NCBI GenBank assembly: GCA_003245875.1
Contig: QKBW01000004.1
Location: 1-7,252, forward strand
Reading direction: 5' to 3'
Source: Candidatus Kaiserbacteria bacterium
GTDB taxonomy: Bacteria > Patescibacteriota > Minisyncoccia > Phycocordibacterales > UBA918
Length of the DNA stretch: 7,252 nucleotides
Translations under genes and position numbers: made by a program
Notes under the pieces: model-generated
The model's input: the letters and a program-made list of their open reading frames with translations, nothing else
Databases searched by the model: none
Told to the model about the DNA's origin: nothing
In this document: positions 1 to 5,389 of the stretch, in pieces
How positions within the stretch are numbered: position 1 is the first letter of the stretch
How the letters are laid out: each line of letters starts with the position of its first letter

Positions 1-436
1 TAATTGCGTATGCAACATCGGTAAAGCGCAATCGCTCGGCTTGTACCATGACCTCCAAAGAGGAGATAGAATCGCCAAGTTCAATGGTCTCGCCACAAGG
101 TACAGCCGTGATCTGGTTGGCTGGGAAACGGATGTCTACAGAGACGCCGCTGTCGCAGACATAGCTAAATGTATAGGTACCTGGTTGTTTAACATTGGTC
201 CAGTTAATAGTAAACGTGTCACCATTAGCAACAATGTTTGCTTCGGTGCTCACTACTAGTTCGCTGGTGTTTTGGCGGTTGTAGATACTATCTGCGAGAG
301 ATGCCAGAGACGAAAATGCACTCGGCAAAAAGCTGACAATGGCAACAGCCAACCAAACCAAGAAGATGATAAGTGCGACGAAGCCAACAATAGCGAAAGT
401 CTTCATGGCAGCACTTCGTTCAGTGTTTTGTTCCAT
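1..436 (-). CDS. Membrane-anchored extracytoplasmic protein, N-terminal part (runs off the left edge)
   Basis: Reading the minus strand from ATG at 436-434 gives 145 uninterrupted codons to the window edge, so the C-terminus lies outside. The protein starts MEQNTERSAAMKTFAIVGFV. It has a short polar N-terminus, one strong hydrophobic segment at about residues 13-36, then an extracytoplasmic stretch with beta-rich character (NGDTFTINWTNV, GTYTFSYVC) and two cysteines (C94, C114) that could form a disulfide. This suggests an Ig-like or other beta-sandwich domain on a signal anchor. A second in-frame ATG at codon 11 would also keep the membrane segment. No Shine-Dalgarno sequence precedes either start. 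A good sigma70-type promoter lies upstream at 570-598. The gene is divergent from the sortase. I do not recognise the family. Being N-anchored, it need not be a sortase substrate; the missing C-terminus would decide that. Confidence 0.8.
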   Translation of the reverse strand, partial: MEQNTERSAAMKTFAIVGFVALIIFLVWLAVAIVSFLPSAFSSLASLADSIYNRQNTSELVVSTEANIVANGDTFTINWTNVKQPGTYTFSYVCDSGVSVDIRFPANQITAVPCGETIELGDSISSLEVMVQAERLRFTDVAYAI

Positions 437-492
437 AGTAAATGATAAAAATGAAATAATGTGTCGCATTCTCAAACTCAGCTACCACAAAG

Positions 493-513
493 TTCGGTAC
501 GGAAGGTACCGAA
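493..513 (-). other. Hairpin in the 5' leader of the left-edge gene
   Basis: An 8-bp perfect stem (TTCGGTAC / GTACCGAA) closes a 5-nt loop. It lies inside the roughly 125-nt leader expected from the promoter at 570-598. No T-run follows on either strand, so it is not an ordinary terminator. A regulatory or mRNA-stabilising role is possible but unproven. Confidence 0.45.
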
Positions 514-569
514 AGAGCAGGGGAGGTGGGTGAGAACATACCCGAACGCTCGAGTACTATGACGCCGTG

Positions 570-598
570 ATAGTATCATATTATGCGTGATATGTCAA
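570..598 (-). promoter_or_regulatory. Sigma70-type promoter for the left-edge gene
   Basis: On the minus strand there is a consensus -35 TTGACA (598-593), a 17-bp spacer and a -10 TACTAT (575-570). Transcription should start near 563, giving a leader of roughly 125 nt before the ATG at 436. An 11-bp palindrome, TGATAGTATCA (568-578 on the plus strand), overlaps the -10 box and could bind a regulator. The segment AGGGTTGACA is shared with the divergent sortase promoter. Confidence 0.75.
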
Positions 599-710
599 CC
601 CTACAATCTAACCCCGGTTGCACTAAGAAGTATCGGTGGTGGCACGTTCTGTCTCCTTCAGTCCTCGCACAGACACAGTATCGCCGGCAACGTGAAAGTA
701 AAGGTCAGGG
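599..710. other. Spacer between the divergent promoters, no gene seen
   Basis: This 112-bp stretch separates the two back-to-back promoters. No plausible reading frame with a start, no tRNA and no strong hairpin was found. A weak CACGTT / AACGTG inverted match (about 643-648 and 690-695) is the only structure noticed. Confidence 0.5.
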
Positions 711-738
711 TTGACAAAACTATAGTTTAGTGTATTAT
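711..738 (+). promoter_or_regulatory. Sigma70-type promoter of the sortase gene, with a palindromic spacer
   Basis: The -35 is consensus TTGACA (711-716). The best -10 is TATTAT (733-738, 16-bp spacer); TTATAT at 735-740 is an alternative with an 18-bp spacer. A perfect 12-bp palindrome, AAACTATAGTTT (717-728), fills most of the spacer and is a candidate operator. Initiation about 7 nt after the -10 would fall near 745-746. The ATG at 752 would then have a leader of only about 6 nt and no Shine-Dalgarno site, meaning near-leaderless translation. Confidence 0.75.
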
Positions 739-751
739 ATTAGTCACTTGT

Positions 752-1444
752 ATGAAAACCGCTACTTCTTTTGATGAATTGCTTTGGCAACTGCGCGCTC
801 GTTTTGTGCCTTTTTTGGCTGCTTTTTTTGCGGTGATATTCTTTACCTATCTTGTATTGTATATTGTTGATTTTTATCCTGAACCAAAAACAGATACTCC
901 TGCTGAGGCTACGACGTCAGTTGCATCCAGTACTCCGTCTCAGACACAACCTGTTGTGTCGAATAATACAACACCAGTTGTGGCGACCCCAGCTACAACT
1001 GTAGTTGAAAAGCCTGTGTCTATTACTTTTGATTCCTTGAACCGTACTGTTACAGTCCTCAATCCAACATCAAATGTTTCTGCCGATCTTGATACGGCCT
1101 TGCTTTCCGGTGTGGTCCATCACCCACAGTCAGCCGATCTTGGTGAGACAGGTAATGTGTTTTTGCTTGGTCACTCTAGTTATCTCCCTACAGTGTTCAA
1201 TAAGAACTTCCAGGCGTTTAATGATATCCAAAAGCTCTCTTGGGGTGATATCATTCGCATTGATTCTGCCGATAAAGAGTACGTATATCGTGTCGATCGC
1301 GTGTATAAGGCCAAAGCTTCTGATGTAGTGGTGCCTACCAATGTAAGTGGAAACCTGCTTACTTTAGCAACCTGTAATGTATTTGCTGCAAAGGAGGATC
1401 GTTACATTCTTGAGGCGACGCTCATTGAGACAAATAACCTTTAA
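752..1444 (+). CDS. Sortase family transpeptidase, membrane-anchored
   Basis: The 230-residue protein has the sortase catalytic triad in the right order. His141 lies in GNVFLLGHSSY, Cys208 in the TLATC motif, and Arg217 nine residues later in EDRYILEATL. The N-terminus carries one membrane segment (about residues 18-39), followed by a Ser/Thr/Pro/Val-rich linker (about 44-88) and the catalytic barrel (about 90-227). It is therefore a type II membrane enzyme acting outside the cytoplasmic membrane. Sortases cut a C-terminal LPXTG-like signal between Thr and Gly and pass the protein to an amine acceptor. The exported protein at 3155-4600 carries a VPYTG-type signal and is the obvious candidate substrate. 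I cannot assign the sortase class. The ATG start is fixed by the promoter just upstream. Apart from a weak AT hairpin overlapping the stop (1443-1459), no terminator is visible. Confidence 0.93.
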   Translation: MKTATSFDELLWQLRARFVPFLAAFFAVIFFTYLVLYIVDFYPEPKTDTPAEATTSVASSTPSQTQPVVSNNTTPVVATPATTVVEKPVSITFDSLNRTVTVLNPTSNVSADLDTALLSGVVHHPQSADLGETGNVFLLGHSSYLPTVFNKNFQAFNDIQKLSWGDIIRIDSADKEYVYRVDRVYKAKASDVVVPTNVSGNLLTLATCNVFAAKEDRYILEATLIETNNL

Positions 1445-1493
1445 AATAAAGGGTATTTTGATCAAACATCTCACCATAGATACGGAGAAATTG

Positions 1494-1522
1494 TTGACAA
1501 ATAGAGCACAATGTGCTATCAT
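1494..1522 (+). promoter_or_regulatory. Sigma70-type promoter with operator-like palindrome, ahead of the GC-rich gene pair
   Basis: The -35 is consensus TTGACA (1494-1499), the spacer is 17 bp, and the -10 is TATCAT (1517-1522). The palindrome AGCACA-A-TGTGCT (1505-1517) occupies the spacer and reaches the first base of the -10, the classical place for a repressor operator. Transcription should start near 1529, giving a leader of about 250 nt before the gene at 1779. Confidence 0.75.
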
Positions 1523-1528
1523 AGTGAA

Positions 1529-1778
1529 TGAAGATACGTTCTCTCGCAGCGTTGAGCTGCACATCCTTTTACAAACTCATATTCTAGCTTAGTGTTCGGA
1601 AACAATCGGGTTTCTTGATATTAAGCTGCCTACGATGGGCTGCTCAACAGCAACTCATCGTTGGATGAGTGTGTTCGTTGATAAATTGTCACATCAAAAA
1701 CCGTTAGATTTGTTTTGGTACTCATCCTGGCCAACAGGACCAGGACTCAAACAAATCGAGGCGGAAGGAGACATCGAA
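1529..1778 (+). ncRNA. Long structured 5' leader, possible cis-regulatory RNA
   Basis: No convincing gene lies here, but hairpins follow one another. The first is GCAGC/GCTGC (1546-1550/1556-1560), with TTTT a few bases on. The second is AGCTTA/TAAGCT (1586-1591/1622-1627) enclosing GAAAC/GTTTC (1599-1603/1610-1614). The third is ACGATG/CATCGT (1632-1637/1656-1661) enclosing GCTG/CAGC. A fourth, ACTCATC/GATGAGT (1653-1659/1664-1670), has a 4-nt loop and competes with the third. The last is GATTTGTTT/AAACAAATC (1707-1715/1749-1757) enclosing TCCTGG/CCAGGA (1725-1730/1740-1745), and it ends 5 nt before the Shine-Dalgarno site. This looks like a regulatory leader. I do not recognise a known riboswitch or T-box in it. 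A separate small RNA is an alternative. Confidence 0.5.
1763..1770 (+). promoter_or_regulatory. Strong Shine-Dalgarno site that decides the 1779 start
   Basis: GGAAGGAG lies 8 nt before the ATG at 1779. It is the only near-perfect ribosome-binding site in the window. It selects this ATG over the in-frame ATG at 1635, which falls inside a leader hairpin and has no such site. Confidence 0.8.
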
Positions 1779-2384
1779 ATGACCAACGAAACGACGAATA
1801 CCGCCTCCGGGCGGAAGAAATGGTGGCAATGGCTTGTCGCCATTATCATCGCAGCTGCGGTGCTGGTGGCGTTCGCTATGGGCTTTTTGTCCCGGCAGTA
1901 TCAGCCAGTTCCGGCCTCGACCGTTGCGACTGTTCCGGTCCAAACGTCGGAGCAGAAGGCGGTGGCGTTCGCCACTGCCCACTTCGTGGAACGGTGGCAT
2001 GACGTCACCTTCTTCACGCAAGAAGACCTGGAGACCTGCATGCTGCCCGGCATTTCTGCCGGCCTGCAGCTGACCGGGCCGGAATTCTTTGACGAGTTTC
2101 GGATCCATCAGCACGATGGCGAAGCCATCGAACAGGTCTTCCAAGACGGGCGGGCCAACGTTATGGCTTACCGGTGCGTTAGCACCGATGGCCAACGGGC
2201 CTACCTGATGATCCCGACGCTTTTCTGCAGCACGGGCTGCAGTGGCGCCGATTTCATTTTCCTGCACGCCGCCAAGGCGCGTCAGGCGACCATTCGGTCG
2301 CCGGCGCGTACGCCGGCGGCTCAACCTCAACCGCAGATCGATCTCGGCACGCTGCCGACGATCGTCTGCAACAAGTGCAGGTGA
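1779..2384 (+). CDS. Single-pass membrane protein of unknown function, GC-rich, six cysteines
   Basis: The 201-residue product has a polar Thr/Asn-rich N-terminus, a basic-aromatic patch (RKKWWQW, 12-18), one membrane segment (about 18-37), a short linker and an extracytoplasmic domain. That domain opens with a helix-like stretch (about 57-85). It contains Cys87, Cys133, Cys150 and Cys154 (CxxxC) and closes with a Pro/Gln linker and a terminal CNKC (Cys197, Cys200). The CxxxC and CxxC pairs could bind metal or form disulfides. I recognise no family. Short cytoplasmic tail, one membrane helix and a compact outer domain is also the topology of VirB8/NTF2-like proteins, but I see no motif that proves this. 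The GC-rich codon use, strong Shine-Dalgarno site and TGA stop differ from the flanking genes. The next gene starts 4 bases after its stop. Confidence 0.75.
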   Translation: MTNETTNTASGRKKWWQWLVAIIIAAAVLVAFAMGFLSRQYQPVPASTVATVPVQTSEQKAVAFATAHFVERWHDVTFFTQEDLETCMLPGISAGLQLTGPEFFDEFRIHQHDGEAIEQVFQDGRANVMAYRCVSTDGQRAYLMIPTLFCSTGCSGADFIFLHAAKARQATIRSPARTPAAQPQPQIDLGTLPTIVCNKCR

Positions 2385-2388
2385 GATC

Positions 2389-3039
2389 ATGAAACTTTTT
2401 CTGGGCCTTCTGGCCGTTCTGTTCCTTGCCGTCGCTCCGGCGTCGGCGAGGACGATCGAGCTCCAAGTCGTGGCGATGAGCTACGACCAGGGCGTCGTTC
2501 AGTGGCTCGGCGCCAGCGCTCGCAATCAGCGGGTGCTGGAGCTTGGGCCGCGGGTCTTCGACGGGGTGGCACGCGGCCGGTACAGTGTGCCGACGCGCGA
2601 CATTCCGCTGAAAGTCTTTTTCTGGATGAAGCCGGGGTTCGAACAAGTCCCGGCTGTTCACCAGGCTGTCGCTGACATGCTGATGGAGAAGGTCAGCAGC
2701 TATCGCTATCGCGGTAGCCGACTCGACATCGTCTCCACCAACTACTACGCGCAATGGCAACGCAGTTTCGACTCGTTGCCGTATGCGATGGACGGCATTG
2801 ACGCCGTCCCCGACATGGCTCTGGTTGGCACCCTCGATGGTGCTGCCGTCGGCTGGAAGATCTCCAGTGACTTCTTGAAGTACGTCCGGCTGATCATGGT
2901 TTGCCCGGACGCCGATACGGTCTGGCCGCATCGGACGGGCGGACACCGTGAGGGAATGATCATCACCGAGCAAGAGATTGCTCGGTGGCTCTCCGGTGGC
3001 TTCAAGACGCCGACCGTCGGAATCGTCGATTCGCGGTGA
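2389..3039 (+). CDS. Secreted protein of unknown function, GC-rich
   Basis: The 216-residue product begins with a clear signal peptide, MKLFLGLLAVLFLAVAPASA. The likely signal-peptidase I cleavage follows the A-S-A at 18-20. The mature part of about 196 residues mixes beta and helical stretches. It is rich in aromatics and has one cysteine (in MVCPDADTVW). I recognise no domain or catalytic signature. The ATG lies 4 nt past the TGA of the previous gene, and the weak ribosome-binding site AGGTGA overlaps that stop, so translation is probably coupled. A longer in-frame ORF from 2242 is rejected because its extension overlaps the upstream gene and lacks the signal peptide at its end. Base composition is high: 40 of 60 bases in the line starting at 2461 are G or C, against 22 of 60 at 1021 inside the sortase. 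Stop is TGA. Confidence 0.75.
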   Translation: MKLFLGLLAVLFLAVAPASARTIELQVVAMSYDQGVVQWLGASARNQRVLELGPRVFDGVARGRYSVPTRDIPLKVFFWMKPGFEQVPAVHQAVADMLMEKVSSYRYRGSRLDIVSTNYYAQWQRSFDSLPYAMDGIDAVPDMALVGTLDGAAVGWKISSDFLKYVRLIMVCPDADTVWPHRTGGHREGMIITEQEIARWLSGGFKTPTVGIVDSR

Positions 3040-3054
3040 CGGATGTGACAAAAC

Positions 3055-3120
3055 GGGAAGGTGCGTTCGCGCTCCTTCCCACCCTTAATATTCTCGCGTA
3101 CAGGTGTAGGTGGGAATATT
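3055..3120 (+). terminator. GC-rich hairpin region after the gene pair, possible terminator
   Basis: A stem GGGAAGG/CCTTCCC (3055-3061/3074-3080) continues past a T-T mismatch into GCG/CGC around a TTCG loop. It starts 15 nt after the stop at 3039, which fits a transcript end, but no T-run follows. A second hairpin, AATATTCTC/GGGAATATT (3087-3095/3112-3120, one G-T pair), comes next. CCCACC (3078-3083) can also pair with GGTGGG (3109-3114), which would break both stems. Confidence 0.5.
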
Positions 3121-3154
3121 GAAAGGTTATATTTATAAAATTTAGTTCAAAATT
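3121..3154 (+). promoter_or_regulatory. AT-rich probable promoter region of the Ig-like protein gene
   Basis: The 34 bp before the ATG are very AT-rich with -10-like hexamers (TATAAA at 3134, TAAAAT at 3136). The only -35 candidate, TTGAAA (3119-3124), pairs at 16 bp with the poor TTTAGT (3141-3146). No Shine-Dalgarno site precedes the ATG. The exact promoter cannot be fixed. Confidence 0.3.
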
Positions 3155-4600
3155 ATGAACAAGACAAAATTAGTAATTAGCATCATTGCCATTGCTTTTG
3201 CATCAATTGCGATGTTGAGTGCTACCAATGCGTTTGCTTTTGGTGTGCCCGATACTGGTGCTGGCGACTCTGGCGGTGACTGTTGTAGTACTGGTGGTAC
3301 TACAACCAATGTGACTACTACAACTAGCACTCCACAGCCGGCAGTTTGTAATTATCTGAAAGCGAATGGTAAGACTGGAACAGTTAGTGTTCCGTATGGT
3401 ACCACCAAGGTATCTTTGACATGGTCAACTTCTTTGGCTTCAAGCGTGACCTTAAATGGTACGTCAGTGAATAAGAATAACTCTACGGGCCGTGTCGAGA
3501 GTATTAGCGGTGATACCACCTTCAAGATCATTGCTCAAAATTCTGATGGAAAGGATTCTTGTATAGTGAAAGTTGATGTTGCTGCTCAGACATTGCCATC
3601 ATGTACTATCTCAGCCAATCCTAGCTCGATCACCAAGGGTGGTAACTCAACTCTCACCTGGACAACCACCAATGCTGCCTCAGCATCTATCAATGGTTCT
3701 TCAGTGGCAGTTGGTACCAATAAGACATGGTCAGTCAGCCCAAGTGTGACAACTACCTACACCATGACAGTTACTGATAGCTCTGGTAATACCGCTACTT
3801 GTGCCGATACCGTGACGGTGACGAGTGTTCCTGTACCAAATGCACCGACGTGTACTCTGATCGTTAATGACTCCTCGGTGAATGCTGGAGACACGGTTAC
3901 ATTGACCTGGACAACCACCAACGCTTCTACGGCAACGATTGATAATGGGATTGGTTCTGTCTCACTTAGTGGCAATACCAACGTAGTTATCAATGGTGAT
4001 ACAAGCTACACTTTGACTGCAACGAATAGTACCGGACAAAGCGTAACCTGTCGTCAAGCAATTGGTATTTCTGGCGGTGGCGGTGGTGGTGGTACTGTTT
4101 TGCCACGCTGTGATCTCTCGGCTACTCGCACATACGTGGACGGAGTTGCTGTAGTGACACTTGACTGGAACACCGACTATGCAGATGAGATTACCTTGTA
4201 CGAAGGGTACAAGAGTAGTACGCATAGCGCTACCAAGGTCTATCATACGACTGATGAAGACCGGGTAGATAATGGTACATATAAAATTGTTGATAGTTCA
4301 GAAGATCGCTATACCTTGTTAGCAGAACGTAACGGACACTCTCGTTACTGTGTTGCCGATGTTGAAGAGGATAGTGACACCGTTGTTGTGACAACTTACC
4401 GCGATCAGCAGCCAGTTCTTGGTATTGCCTTGACACAAGTGCCTTACACCGGTTTTGAGGCTGGTCCAGTGTTAACTTTCTTCTTCTATGCATTGCTAGC
4501 ATTGTGGGGTCTCTTCATTGCCTACCACTTTGTGGTCAAGAAGGACACTATCCTTGGTTTTTCTACCAAAGGGGCATTTCCGTGGAGAAGTAATCACTAA
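3155..4600 (+). CDS. Exported multi-Ig-like surface protein with VPYTG-type sorting signal
   Basis: The 481-residue protein starts with a signal peptide (1-28, cleavage after NAFA) and a Gly/Thr-rich spacer with two adjacent cysteines (C43, C44). Four beta-sandwich, Ig/PKD-like units follow, each framed by a cysteine pair: C65/C136, C150/C216, C233/C299 and C319/C399. Units 2 and 3 are close duplicates at an 83-residue period, sharing the LTWTTTNA motif. A seven-glycine linker (307-313) precedes unit 4. The C-terminus has VPYTGF (429-434), a hydrophobic stretch (about 438-461) and KK (462-463), the three-part architecture of a sortase sorting signal with VPYTG in place of LPXTG. A further 18 residues follow KK, longer than usual. 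It is probably displayed on the surface and anchored by the sortase at 752-1444. Binding partner unknown. The gene's end overlaps the next ORF, with possible frameshift. Confidence 0.9.
   Translation: MNKTKLVISIIAIAFASIAMLSATNAFAFGVPDTGAGDSGGDCCSTGGTTTNVTTTTSTPQPAVCNYLKANGKTGTVSVPYGTTKVSLTWSTSLASSVTLNGTSVNKNNSTGRVESISGDTTFKIIAQNSDGKDSCIVKVDVAAQTLPSCTISANPSSITKGGNSTLTWTTTNAASASINGSSVAVGTNKTWSVSPSVTTTYTMTVTDSSGNTATCADTVTVTSVPVPNAPTCTLIVNDSSVNAGDTVTLTWTTTNASTATIDNGIGSVSLSGNTNVVINGDTSYTLTATNSTGQSVTCRQAIGISGGGGGGGTVLPRCDLSATRTYVDGVAVVTLDWNTDYADEITLYEGYKSSTHSATKVYHTTDEDRVDNGTYKIVDSSEDRYTLLAERNGHSRYCVADVEEDSDTVVVTTYRDQQPVLGIALTQVPYTGFEAGPVLTFFFYALLALWGLFIAYHFVVKKDTILGFSTKGAFPWRSNH
3656..3921 (+). 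repeat. Internal duplication of Ig-like units
   Basis: The 17-bp word ACCTGGACAACCACCAA occurs at 3656-3672 and again at 3905-3921, exactly 249 bp (83 codons) apart and in the same frame. This marks units 2 and 3 as products of a tandem duplication. Confidence 0.75.
4439..4456 (+). other. Candidate sortase recognition motif (VPYTGF)
   Basis: These codons encode Val-Pro-Tyr-Thr-Gly-Phe just before the C-terminal hydrophobic segment. They match the P-x-T-G core of sortase signals. Cleavage would fall between Thr432 and Gly433. Confidence 0.65.
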
Positions 4601-5327
4601 AGATCTCTCGACTGAGGCAGTGACGAACACAGAGGAAGTCTCACAGGCAGCTGCATACGTCGCAAGTACGATCGCCGCTGTACCTGTGAATCTTCCGACC
4701 GGAGATGCTCCGACCTTTGCAGACGACATCGTATACGAAGCGGACGAAACGCCAAACAACATTGAAACTGAATTTACGGACCTTGAAAACCGAGCTCATG
4801 CGGCAAACGTGTTACTCTCAAGTGATGCGATGCGCTACTTTGTAGCACAGTTTCCACTCGAGGAGCAGTTTACCGCACTCGATGAGATCATTGCCAAAGC
4901 ACATAACGAATATCCGACCGAAGATGGCTGGGTGGTGGTGAATCTTGAACGCATGCAAACACTCATCGACGAAGAGGAAACACCATCAGCCGCTGCGGCG
5001 GTAGAAGGTGAGACACCGGAAGGTGTTGGTTCATTGGCGGAAGCCATTGTGACCGGTAATATTGGCGCAGCCTATACACTCATTGGGCATCGACCGATGG
5101 TTGCGCTCTCTGATGCAGTCGCTGACTTAGACGCAGTATATCGCAACCGGCAAGGTCAAGAGACCATGGTCTCTGACTTGTTGGAAACGGTTACGGAAAA
5201 TATCTCTGCATTGCAGTTGCAAGAAGTGATTGTTGCGCTAACTACTGCATTGGATGGTGTGTACACTGATGAAGATGAAGCTGTGAAAATGGCTCTACTC
5301 AAGGCGGTACACGTTTTACGCAAGTAA
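4554..5327 (+). CDS. Acidic helical protein of unknown function, separate gene or frameshifted tail of the surface protein
   Basis: The frame is open from before 4518 to TAA at 5325-5327 but has no ATG near its beginning. Candidate starts are TTG 4518, TTG 4554 (preceded by AAGGA at 4541-4545, 8 nt away) and GTG 4620. I chose 4554 for its ribosome-binding site, but those bases are also the AAG-AAG-GAC codons of the upstream gene. The product has no signal peptide or membrane segment. An Ala/Thr-rich acidic linker is followed by two helical blocks: about 4766-4970 (LENRAHAANVLLSSDAMRYF, EDGWVVVNLERMQTL) and about 5030-5320. A cytoplasmic location fits. The frame is +1 relative to the surface protein, and its beginning overlaps that protein's post-membrane tail. 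It may have been, or may be, the cytoplasmic domain of one longer polypeptide split by an indel, for example in the GGGG at 4571-4574. I do not recognise a named domain. Confidence 0.7.
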   Translation: MVFLPKGHFRGEVITKDLSTEAVTNTEEVSQAAAYVASTIAAVPVNLPTGDAPTFADDIVYEADETPNNIETEFTDLENRAHAANVLLSSDAMRYFVAQFPLEEQFTALDEIIAKAHNEYPTEDGWVVVNLERMQTLIDEEETPSAAAAVEGETPEGVGSLAEAIVTGNIGAAYTLIGHRPMVALSDAVADLDAVYRNRQGQETMVSDLLETVTENISALQLQEVIVALTTALDGVYTDEDEAVKMALLKAVHVLRK

Positions 5328-5339
5328 GGTTTGATAAAA

Positions 5340-5381
5340 GGGCACAAAAAAGCCGGACATATGTCCGGCTTTTTTGTGCCC
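5340..5381. terminator. Bidirectional Rho-independent terminator (42-bp perfect palindrome)
   Basis: Two perfectly complementary 21-nt arms run without a gap. Their core is GCCGGACAT/ATGTCCGGC, flanked by A6 on the left and T6 on the right, with GGGCAC/GTGCCC outside. Either strand gives a GC-rich stem followed by a T-run. It lies between the plus-strand stop at 5327 and the minus-strand thrS stop at 5390, so it serves both convergent genes. Confidence 0.95.
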
Positions 5382-5389
5382 ACCGCCAA

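Noticed and set aside
41..533. Plus-strand ORFs 41-259 and 339-533
   Set aside because: 41-259 lies antisense to the left-edge membrane protein, and 339-533 overlaps its start and leader. Neither has protein-like features or a ribosome-binding site.
1635..1778. N-terminal extension of the GC-rich membrane protein from ATG 1635
   Set aside because: The extension overlaps leader hairpins, has no ribosome-binding site and reads as a non-hydrophobic tail. GGAAGGAG points to ATG 1779.
1722..3051. Two long minus-strand open frames (1722-2390 and 2254-3051)
   Set aside because: Long antisense frames are common in GC-rich DNA. Their products are Arg/Pro/His-rich, while the plus-strand frames have a Shine-Dalgarno site, a membrane segment and a signal peptide.
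4568..4574. AAAGGGG as a -1 programmed frameshift site
   Set aside because: The frame change needed to reach the downstream ORF is +1, and the in-frame codons (AAA GGG GCA) do not present the X-XXY-YYZ phasing.
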